In this document: positions 34,259 through 43,756 of the stretch, piece by piece
Layout of the letters: every line of letters starts with the position of its first letter
Numbering within the stretch: the stretch's first letter is position 1
Assembly: GCA_015179125.1 (NCBI GenBank)
Contig: WHVA01000212.1
Coordinates: forward strand, 116,179-180,178
Length of the DNA: 64,000 bases
Direction of reading: 5' to 3'
Source of the DNA: Gautieria morchelliformis
Taxonomy: Eukaryota; Basidiomycota; Agaricomycetes; Gomphales; Gomphaceae
Notes under the pieces: generated by a model
What the model saw: the letters and a program-made list of their open reading frames with translations, nothing else
Database searches by the model: none
Told to the model about the DNA's origin: nothing
Made by a program: the position numbers and the translations under genes

Positions 34259-37200
34259 TCATAGAGCAGCCAAAGGTCCCGGCTTGCCCGGATAAGACTC
34301 ATGGAAATCGGTGACCAGCTCCGAGGCATGATCAAGCTCGGAAGCGAGGATCCACGAGGTTTCTTCGTCCATACCTTCGTAACCAGTCCACCTAACAAGA
34401 TAGAGTAACTTGCAGCTCTTGTGTCTATTATCAATCTTTGAGTCGAGGATTTTGGAAACCTCAAACTCGGGTTCGCCGTTGATAACGACTGGGGGCGGAG
34501 GCGGCTGAACTCGGTTCGGGATGGTGTTGGGTGAGGCTGGTTCGAGCATAGATATGTGGAATACTGGATGGACTGAATGCATGTGTTCTGGATGTCGAAG
34601 GGTGAAGGAGTGAGTACCCGCTCGGGAAATGATCTCAAAAGGACCCAAGAACTTCTCGGCGAGCTTTTTGGTAGGGCGAGTCGTTCTGAAGTACTGTGCC
34701 TTCACAAAGGCGAGGGATCCTACTTGGAAATCAGGAGCGGGCTTGCGGAGAACATCGGCCAAGGCTTGGTAAGTCTTCTGAGCCTCGAGGATGGCGCTGC
34801 GAAGTTCTTGGTGAAGCTCATCCAGGTCAACCACGAAGTCTCGAGCTCGTGCCGAGGTGAGGTCGCGCTCGGGGTGAACTGCGAGGTTCGGATGGTAACC
34901 CTTATTAGCAAAGAATGGGGAGATGCCGGTGGTTGCGCTAGGCGCATTGTTGTAGGCGAACTCGGCTAGGGGAAGGAGCGAAGCCCAATTGGACTGCTGA
35001 TAGTTGCAATATATCCTGAGGTACTGTTCCAAGGTCTGGTTAGCACGCTCGGTTTGACCGTCACCCTCGGGATGATATCCCGAGGTGAAATGCAACCGCA
35101 TGTCCAAGGCTTTCCCTAGGGAATGCCAGAAGTGCGAGACGAACTCGGAACCCCTGTCCGAGGTGATGTGCGAGGGGACTCCATGCTTGGAAAAGACATG
35201 AAGGACGAAGAGATGAGCGAGCTCTTGCGAGGTTATCTTGTCGGTGGTTGGAATGAAGATAACCTGCTTAGTGAAGCGGTCAACAATCACTAGTATGGAG
35301 GTGAACTCGGATGAAGGGGGGAGCTGCTCAATGAAATCCATAGAGATGGAATTCCAAGGCTTCTTGGGAACTGGAAGTTGTTTGAGGAGACCATAGGGCT
35401 TGTGACGTTGCGGCTTGCTTCGCATGCAAGTGGTACACGTCTTGCAATACTCCTTGACAAAGGATCTAATCCCTGGCCAAGTGTAGTCTCGTCGGATCAG
35501 CTCCAAGGTCTTGCTGACCCCGAAGTGTCCGGAGAGAATGTGGTCATGCTTGTATTGCAGGATGCGAAGTCAAAAGTCTTGGGGCCGCTGGAACATAGGT
35601 TCGGTTGTCAAGCTTGAGAAAGCCCTCTGGGTCTGTGGTCCACCTCGGGTCATTAACCAAGCCGAGGTGCGACTTGGCTATGGGGTCTGAGGGGAGGTTT
35701 GCTAGTATGTCAGCTCTGATCTGCTCGGTATCAAGCAGTGAAGCGGCTTGGAGTATGACAGGAGCGAGGTTAGTAGCTCTAAGGGACGATGCCAGCTGGT
35801 GTTGGGTAAACACTGGCCGTAGGTTCTGTGGGTTTATGGTGGCATAGTCGCTATTCCCCTCTTTAAGGTAGACGTCCCATCGTCTAGTGAGAGAGTCAGG
35901 CTTCGTTCCGAGGCGACCAGGTCGGAAGCGTATGGCAAGGTTGAACTGGGCAAGGTATTCTAACCACCGAGCTTGTCGACGGGTCAAGAGCTTCGTAGTT
36001 GAGAAGTATTCGAGGTTCTTGTGATCGGTGATAACGTCGACAGGGTCGCCAGAGCCCTCGAGGTAGTGTCGCCAGCGTTGAAACACTTCAAAAATGGCTA
36101 GGAGCTCCTTGTCGTGAACATCGTAGTTGAGCTCGGTAGAGGTGAATGTGCGGGAGTGGAAAGCGACGGGATGAAGTTCGCCTTCCGAGGTTCGCAACGA
36201 TAAGATTGCCGCTAAGGCATAATCTGAAGCATCAGTCTCTACGATTAGTGGAAGGTCAGGAATCCAGTGGGTAAGGATAGGAGCGGTAGTGAACGCCTTC
36301 TTCAACAAGCTGAAGGCCTGCCGACAATCCTCGGAAAAGTTCCAAGGGGTACCCTTGCGGGTGAGTCGGGTGAGAGGAATGGTGATGTCGGAGTAGTTGT
36401 GAATGAAACGTCGGTAGAAGTTGGCGAAGCCGAGGAAGGATTGGATGTCGCGAACTTTGCGAGGTTCAGGCCAGTCTTGAATGACCTTTACCTTGTCATC
36501 CGCCATAGTTAGGCCCTCGGGAGAGAGTATGTAGCCGAGGAATTCAACTGAATCGCGATGAAACTCGCATTTACCTTCTTTGGCGAAGAGGTTGTTGAGT
36601 CGTAGTCGTCGTAAGACTTCCTTGACATGTTCAACATGTTTGGAGGGGTCACTGGAATAGATTAGAATGTCATCCAAGTATACCACCACACAAACATCCA
36701 AAAGGTCGGCGAAAATCTCGTTCATGAATCTCTGGAAAGCAGCAGGGCCGTTAGTGAGACCAAATGGCATAACCAACCATTCAAAGGACCCATAGTGAGT
36801 CCTGAAGGCGGTTTTCTATTCGTCACCCTCGGCCACCCGTACGAGGTGGTAAGCGTGACGAAGGTCTATCTTCGTATAAATGCGAGCATTATTTGGAGCA
36901 TCAAGTAAGTCAGCAATCAATGGCGATGGGTACCGATCTTTTTTCGAGATCTTGTTTAAACCTCGGAAGTCGACACACAACCGAAGGGAGCCATCTTTTT
37001 TGCAAACAAACAATACCGGTGCACCATGAGGCGAGCTTGAAGGTCGGATGAAACCGATGTTCAAGTGCTCGTCGATGAACTCACGAAGTGCTTTGAGTTC
37101 GGAAGCCGAGAGAGAGTAGATGGGACCGATAGGCGGCGAGGTCCCTTCTTCGAGGTTGATTTTGATATCGTGGGGTCGGTGGGGAGCTAGAGTGTCAGCG

Positions 37201-38843
37201 CATGCTTTGCTGAACACATCTGCAAATTCGTGATATACTTCGGGAACATGTTTCTTAACATTCTCAGAAAGCTCGGAAGAACTTTCTCTCGATGTTGCCC
37301 CTGTTGCGAGGAGCTCAGACGAAGCCAGGTTGAGCTGAAACACTTCGGACCCTTCTAATCTAGATGCGTGCATGAAAGCGGTTTTAGGAATAATATATCA
37401 GATATATTGGAATGGATATATTTGATAACTCAGGGAGTTGGGACTCTTCGTGCACCCCTGTGCACGGTATATGCGCGAGCTGACTAAGCTCTGTGGAGCA
37501 AGTCGTCACTGATTGATGTAGGTCATGTGACCGAGTCGAGGAAGAAACAGGTGAGAACAGAGGAACAAGGGGTCCAAAGCTTTCGCTTTTGGAACAGTAT
37601 AGTGTAACCCGTTGTAGTAGACTCTCAACAAAGAATTAGAGAAATCTATCAAGAACCAAGCTCTGTAGCTATCAAACAAGTCTACAGTTACTTCAGGAGG
37701 TGAAACAGTGAATCATGGATATTTCTGGATGATATTCTGGATGTTTTGTTCATACATTTATGGTAGCTACTTATACTAAAATAGTAGTGACTACCAGTGT
37801 TCAAGATAGTGATAGAATGGGTCAGGATAATGTGGAAATGCTCCACAGGCTGCATACAGCTGTGGAGCAGGAACAATGATGGCGATACTTGTCCTACTGA
37901 CAAGTATCTAAGCTGGGACCTTGGAGCAATATACAAAGCCCCTTTCAACATGTAATACAGCTCGTAATCAGTGGAGCTGGTCAGGGGAATAGTATAGAAA
38001 AGAAATCATGTGTGTCCTGTGCTGTGTGGCTACAGCAGCCTTGGCAAGGCATTTGCCATCTCTGTACCTCTCTCCTGAGGTAGCTATTCAGTACGTCCAT
38101 AGATAGGACAGTGTACTGTAATATCCATCGTTTCCGATGTCCCTGTATGGGACTATTAGTCCCATAGCAATATTTCTTCTGACCAGGGCCCAGGTGCCTG
38201 CTTTCCAGGGCAGGCACTGTTACTGGTGCATGGATTATTTGTCCCAGATGTTAGCTCAGTTAGACGATTGTATAGACCTTAGAATACTGTGTGATATAGC
38301 TATCCATTTATTCTAACAAGCGGGTGGATTGATTAGGGAAATGAGGGGTGCTTGCAACTTCGGAGGTGAGTTCGGAGGCGAGGTCGGAGGTAGGGGCGAA
38401 GATGCCGTAGGCGAGGTCGAAGTCGTAGCCGAAGCTGAGCGGGCTGAGGTCGCCGTGGTCGCTGGAGCCGTAGTTAGGTCGATGGTCTTGAAAGTAATAC
38501 TGCCCAATACCCAGTCAATCGATGGATTGTAGCGGGTGAGCCAGTTGTGGCCAAGTACCATCGAGCAACTTGAGTCGAGCGAGGTTACGTAGACGGTAAC
38601 CCATTGTTGTTCGCCAGTCGGAAAGCAAATGCAGAGGTCTAGAGCTTGGGTAATGGTAGTGTTAGTACTACCGTCAAATAGTTTCAAAGGTATAGGGGAG
38701 ACAGGATAAGCAGGCATAGAATACTTCTGGACAAATCTGGATTCAATAAAACAGTCTGAGGACCCGCAGTCAACTAATGCAACAAAAGCGACGTTGGGAA
38801 GTGAAGGTGAGGTTAGATCTACATTAAGGGAATCTTTGGACAA
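34259..38843 (-). pseudogene. Gypsy A copy 1 Pol (protease-RT-RNase H-integrase-chromodomain), broken
   Basis: Protease part 38843-38313 has LVDCGSSDCF (D-C-G-S where D-S/T-G is usual). A solo LTR (37382-38318) splits the frame; coding resumes at 37373. RT: RPSSSPHGAPVLFVCKKDGS, LRLCVDFRGLNKIS, then a TAG at 36816-36818 where RT usually has tryptophan, then MPFGLTNGPAAFQRFMNEIF and YLDDILIYS. RNase H: VETDASDYAL and DVHDKELLAI. A one-base insertion near 35585 (CCCC, CCC in copy 2) shifts the frame. Integrase 35506-34259: CKTCTTCMRSK, SMDFIEQL, TSDRGSEF, GQTERANQ (DDE). It ends with a chromodomain (LYLVRWTGYEGMDEETSW) that marks chromoviruses and is known to guide integration to marked chromatin. 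Confidence 0.9.
37382..38318 (-). mobile_element. Solo LTR, family E, inside gypsy A pol
   Basis: A 937-bp insertion flanked by AGCGG on both sides (37377-37381 and 38319-38323). On the minus strand it begins TGTTAGAATAA and ends TTATTCCTAAAA, i.e. near-perfect inverted LTR ends with the final CA changed to AA. Removing it joins protease (ISLINPPA) to MHASRLEGSEVFQL in one frame. No coding region. Confidence 0.8.
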
Positions 38844-38923
38844 TGAATGAGAAGCGGCACTGAGTCTAAGTACACGAGTGAGGTTACCGCAATCCTCGGA
38901 TCGTGTGGTTCCGAGGTTGCTAC

Positions 38924-40153
38924 CTATTTTTTCACCTCCGTAATGGAGGCCGAAGTCCCCTCGTTGGGGGTCTTCGCTGCCCGACCTTTAGAACCGCTAC
39001 CGCTGGTAGACTTGTTCTTCGGGCAGTCCTTGACGATGTGGCCTTTGGTGCCGCAAAGCAGACAAAGGCCTTGGTCGACCCGACATTGGCGCTCCTCGGG
39101 AAGTAGTTTACCATCCTTCCCGAGCTTGCTCGAAATGTCGGGCTGACTTTTGTTGTTCGAAGAGTTGTTGTTGGAACCCTTGCCGCTGTTGTTAGTCTTG
39201 TTGCGGTTCTTATTGTTATTGGAACCGCTGGAGGACTGGTTGTTGTTAGTGGCATTGCTGCTGGACTGATTAGCGGCATGTGCAGGCTGGGAGCTACGAC
39301 CATTGATCATGGCGTCGTATTCCTTACGCTCCCAGTAACGACTGTCCCATTCCAGCACGAAGTTCCTAAGCTCGGCTAGGCTGCGGAATCGAGGGAAGTG
39401 AAGCAAGTCGTCCTTGATTCTTTTGGCCAAGCCCTTGTAGGCGAAGTGTCGGAGGGCCGCATCGTTCCACTGAGTCCGAGTCGAAGCTCGGGCGAAGTCG
39501 ATAAAGAATCGCGTGGCCTTGTGGTGCTCTTTCATAACGATCTTCTTGAGGTCAATCTCGGCTTGGGCAGCGTTGTCGTATGGGCCGAAGTTGAGCTCGA
39601 GCTCGGCCTTGAAGCTGTCCCAGTCCTTGAGTCAATCTGGCTCAGGTTGGACTTCGCCGAGGATCGCCGGCTCGAAATACTGTAGAGCTGAGCCGGACAG
39701 GTAAGAAATAGCATACTGCACCTTCGAGGCCCCAGTCTTGAATGCTGTGGGGCGATCTTGGAAGTTGAGTACGCATTGAAGGAAGAAGGTGCGAAGCTTG
39801 GCCTGGTCAGTACCATCATAACTATCCGGTTCCTTGACCTTGGCTCGTGCTTTGGACTCACGAGGTTTCGCGAGTTTGATGAACACTCGATGCATAAGCT
39901 CGTTGTCCTCGAGGTCACCGAGGTCCTCGGGTGGTAGGTTGGGGAGGTCTTGATCGTTGTCAGAACCTCCAGAGCCATCACCTGGATCACCTGAAGGGTC
40001 ACCGGGGTCAGCCCTACCTTTGCCTTTGTTACGAGGCTCAGTGGGGTCTGCCAGGGGTATCCCCGGGGACGGTGGTGAATCGTCGGGGGCTTCCGAGAAG
40101 CGTCATTGTTCTGATATACCCCGAAGGGTGCGAGAACGAGTTATCATGGACAT
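38924..40153 (-). pseudogene. Gypsy A copy 1 Gag, with two stops
   Basis: Starts MSMITRSRTLRGISEQ at 40153, then TGA (probably CGA before), then a proline/glycine/aspartate-rich region, a capsid-like region (YDGTDQAKLRTFFLQCVLNF, ALQYFEPAI), a TGA where tryptophan is expected (before LKDWDSF), FARASTRTQWNDAALRH, an asparagine/serine-rich linker, and a CCHC knuckle (CLLCGTKGHIVKDC, near 39060). It ends TEVKK* at 38924, inside a six-A run that could allow a shift into the protease frame. Gag packages element RNA into cytoplasmic particles. Confidence 0.85.
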
Positions 40154-40197
40154 AGTGAAGAAAAGGGATACGTAGGGTGTAAGCAGTCTGAAAATAC

Positions 40198-40650
40198 TAT
40201 TACGGTACGATCCGTCGTAAGGTTGACCGAGGTCAGGGACGAAACACGAGGCAAGGTCCGAGGTTACGGGGCGAGGTTTGGATGGGGAAGTCGGAGAGGG
40301 ACTTGGCTTCAGCTTATGTGCTGCGCCGACCCTACGCACGAGTCCCAACTTCGGAGGCAAACAAATAAGAGGCGAGGTTTGGCTTAAGAGGCGAGGCTTA
40401 GAAACTAGCTAAGGATCGAAGGGATACGATAGTTGATTTTCAGACTGAGGAGTAGGAATGCATACAAGGGGGTTATATATGAGCGAGGGTACGAGTCAGG
40501 GGCGAACATATTAGTGGAGGTCAGGGCGAGGTCAGGGGGCCAAGGTCAGGGCGAGGTAATATACGAGTGATGCGTGATGGAGCAGAATCAGTAACTAAGG
40601 GAATACAGGCATGGGATCAAGGTCGGATATGAGCTCAAGCTCGGGCTCGA
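40198..40650 (-). repeat. Gypsy A copy 1 5' LTR, truncated
   Basis: Plus-strand reading starts TATTACGG where other copies have TGTTACGG, then follows the LTR to GCTCGGGCTCG at about 40650, where similarity stops. About 110 bp of the LTR (the promoter-distal side on the plus strand) is missing. Confidence 0.85.
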
Positions 40651-41278
40651 AAAACTACTTTGTAACTAAGGGGTGACTAATTTATAGTCGTAAGGTCATG
40701 GGGTGATGGGGATGGTGTTAGGATTGTCTGGGCCTTGAAATAGAGATCTGTACCTAGTATACAAAGCCCCTGTCCACATGATGTTAAGATAGTAATCAGT
40801 CAGACGTGTCATGATATTAGAATAGAAAAATGGATCTGAGTCTACCCTGCCCAGCATATATGCTGGTCTTGGAGATGGGGCCGCTGATTGAATATGTATA
40901 CTGCAGGTGACTTTCTCAGGTCCCTCCACAGTATCTCATACCCCTGCGCAGTCTATTATTTTCTGCAGCGTTTGGTGCCTGCACCCCTCGGTGCCTATGG
41001 CCTGGCGCCTGTCGACATCATGGCCGATGCCATCACCCGATAGGCATGCCGTCCCTGATTGACCGCACGTGGTCGACGCTCGAACTCCTGTATATCACCC
41101 GATTTGTGAGTAATATAGCATGACATAAATTTCGTGTGATCGTCGTCTGCGCCGACGTCTATCATGAATATAATTTTTGTTTCTTTTGATTTTTCTTTTG
41201 TTTTTCTTTTCTTTCTTTATTAGTTTCCTTTTATATATAAATGATTTGGAGTGGAATAATTGCGTTTGTCACAACACT
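40651..41278. repeat. Relic of a family-E-like LTR and T-rich low-complexity DNA
   Basis: 40745-40900 shares ACAAAGCCCC, GTAATCAGT and ATAGAAAA in order with the family E LTR (37930-38005). 41170-41240 is a TTTTC/TTTTG-rich run. No gene seen. Confidence 0.45.
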
Positions 41279-41701
41279 TGAACCCATGACCGTAATCCCT
41301 TAGTTACTGATTCCGCTCCATCACGCATCATTCATATATTACCTCGCCCTGACCTCAGCCCCCTGACCTTGCCCTGACCTCCACTAATATGTTTGCCCCT
41401 GACTCGTACCCTCGCTCATATATAACCCCCCTTGTATGCATTCCTACTCCTCAGTCTGAAAATCAACTATCGTATCCCTTCGATCCCTAGCTAGTTTCTA
41501 AGCCTTGCCTCTTAAGCCAAACTTCGCCTCTTATTCGTTTGCCTCCGAAATTGGGACTCGTGCGTAGGGTCGGCGCAGCACATAAGCTGAAGCCAAGTCC
41601 CTCTCCGACTTCCCCATCCAAACCTCGCCCCGTAACCTCGGACCTTACCTCGGGTTTCGCTCCCGACCTCGGTCAACCTTACGACGGATCGTACCGTAAC
41701 A
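41279..41701 (+). repeat. Truncated gypsy A LTR in opposite orientation
   Basis: Reverse complement of the LTR at 40198-40620, ending CCGTAACA at 41701. The first ~140 bp are missing. With the LTR at 40198 it forms an inverted pair. It directly abuts the cysteine-cluster gene at 41703. Confidence 0.85.
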
Positions 41702-41702
41702 G

Positions 41703-42610
41703 AGCCCTGTCACAGATTCAGCTCCTGTTGTTGAGCCCATCGCTGCACCACCTGAATCGCTCCAAACTTCGGCCATAGGTCCATCTGTGGGCACGAAACG
41801 TCGACCGATGTTTCTTTCATCTGAGGATGAAGGCGACCACGCCCTGACACTGAAGAAGCCTCACAAGGAACGCGCTCGGAGCCCTACGCCCGAGGTCGTC
41901 GCAGTTGAGCCTACTCCTGCCCATCGTCGCAAGGGTCGGGTGAATGCGCTGGTTGCCAAATCGGACAAGGTCCCACAATCGGTGGCGAAGCATGGTTACC
42001 CCGAGCATGCGTATTTGCTCGGTTGGCTGATTTATAAAGGGGTAAGCAGCATAGCCTTGTCGAAGTAATTCACCCGCTGACTGTGTGCTTCTCCATAGCA
42101 TGACGTACTGAAAAGGCCTGCGAAGTGTGGGCGATGCATTCGCGATCGCCAGGGTTGTGTCGCGGCAGAGGGTGAGCTTCCAATTTTTCCATTCTTCCTA
42201 CACTGTTCGAACTCATGTGGAGTCCTTGTCCCTGCTCTAGAGTACGTGGCGAAGGATGATCGAGAGCCAGAGGTGAAGGAGCGAGGATCGAAGGGAAAGA
42301 GTAAGGGGAAAGTGAAGGATAAGGGATTGGCGACGGGTTCGTCCTTGATTTCATCGAAGGGCGTCCTTGGTAAGCTTGTTGAGTCCTCCTCCCGAGTATC
42401 CTCGGCTGATTATCAGATACCCCCGAAGGCACCCGAACGTCTACGCTGGCCGGCGAGGAGAGGATGGAGGAGCTGGTGGACAGGTCAGGGGATTTGATGA
42501 GGGATGTGTCAGTGAAACTGAACGAGTTATTGGTGAAACTGAGTGCCTTGAATGGAGCTGTGTTAGAACTAGAGGGCGTCCAGGCGACGATCAGGAAACT
42601 AATGAAGTAG
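41703..42610 (+). pseudogene. Diverged relative of the gypsy opposite-strand gene
   Basis: An open frame from the LTR edge (SPVTDSAPVVEPIAAPPES) continues to GTKRRPMFLSSEDEGD, KKPHKERARSPTPE and HRRKGRVNALV. An intron at 42042-42098 joins YKG to HDVLKRPAKCGRCIRDRQGC, one CX2CX6C half-site like that of gypsy A. A third exon (YVAKDDREPEVKERGSKGKS) loses frame by one base near 42450, after which MEELVDRSGDLM ... ELLVKLSALN, a coiled coil, ends at 42610. It is opposite in strand to gypsy B gag to its right, so it may be gypsy B's own version of the gene. Its 5' end looks spliced or fused to the LTR (CCGTAACAG). Confidence 0.55.
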
Positions 42611-43756
42611 ACTAGAGGGTTTGTTTATAAGTAATGTGAACAAAGCGACTTTTTTGTTTTGAAGCTCTTGATGGTGTTCTAAACCTGAGCTTTCTTCGAA
42701 GACTTCGCATGAAGGTAGGTGAATGTGGCTAAGCGAATTCAGCTGGAGGGGTTGGCGAAGTTGTGCGGATGGCACTGAAGTGATCGCCAAGTGTTCCGAA
42801 TGTCGGGGTTGTGAGGGGTTTTCCCATGCTTAAGCACCATCCCCCTCTTTATGGTACATGTCGCCCCGATGGGTAAAATGCGTGGGCGTGGTTCGGGACA
42901 CTGGTGGAAGGCAGAATGGTGTGATAGGGTGGTCCAATCGCTGTGTTTGGGGTGTAGCCCAAGGATAGCGGGGATGGGTGTTGAGCAGCTGTATGGGGGA
43001 CTCGGCGGAGTGGTGCCCCATAGGCTTTGCTGAGGTAGTGAATAGTGTGCCGTCCACGTCGAATGTCTGTGCGAAAACAGGAAGATTCGGGATCGGAAAA
43101 GGGCGAAGATAAGAAACGACACCTGGTGGAAGGGCCAAGGTGTAATAGAGTGGTCCAATCGCCGTGTTCGGGGCATAACCCAAGGATAGCGGGGACGAGT
43201 ATAGAGCAGCGATATGGAGGACTCGGTAGAGTGATGCTTGATAGGCTTTTGCTGAGGTCGGGAATAGTTTGCCATCCATGTTGAACGTCTGTGCGAAAAC
43301 AGGAAGATTCGGGATAGGAAAGGGTGAAGAAAGAAACGACACCTGGTGGAAGGGCCGAGGTGTAATAGAGTGGTCCAATCGCCGTGTTCGGGGTATAACC
43401 CAAGGATAGCGGGGATGAGTTTTCGGAATGTGTGTTGAAGGTAACTGAAGAGTGTTATGTGGTGAAAATATCTATCGAAGTGGAGTTTGCTGAATGAGAC
43501 GAAGATCTACGTGTTCGGCGAAGGAGACAAGTAGTGGCTAGTGTGCTAACAAGGAGAAGGAGAAGGAGACATCGTTCGAGAATTGGGGCGGTGAATTTTG
43601 AGAACTAGGATGAGAGGGGAAGGAATCGGAGACTGAGAAGGTGTACATGGATGGGGAGAGATGAAGGGGACAGGATATTCGAAGCGAACAGATACAGGGA
43701 TTTGTACAGAGTGGGTAAGGTCGTTGTTCGAAGGAGTAAAATGATCCATTCTTAAC
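42611..43756. repeat. Spacer with a 220-bp tandem repeat
   Basis: The phrase GGTGGAAGG..GGTCCAATCG..CAAGGATAGCGGGGA recurs at 42903, 43125 and 43345 (periods 222 and 220), giving about 2.4 units over 42903-43425. The proline-rich minus-strand frames here are products of the repeat and not genes. It lies where gypsy B pol should be. Confidence 0.75.

Larger units (their letters stand above)
30787..40650 (-). mobile_element. Ty3/gypsy chromovirus, family A copy 1
   Basis: A minus-strand element. From right to left: a truncated 5' LTR (40198-40650), gag (40153-38924), protease-RT-RNase H-integrase-chromodomain (38843-34259), an opposite-strand gene (32972-34147), a purine tract (reads AAAGAGGGGATAC on the minus strand, 32800-32813), and a 562-bp 3' LTR (30787-31163 plus 32615-32799) split by a solo LTR. 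The left flank is KDZ sequence. The far right end is damaged, so no target duplication can be confirmed. Gag and pol carry several stops and frame breaks, so the copy is dead. Confidence 0.88.

Noticed and set aside
42739-43403. Three overlapping minus-strand frames of about 180 codons
   Set aside because: They are produced by the 220-bp tandem repeat whose length lets all three frames stay open; no domain.
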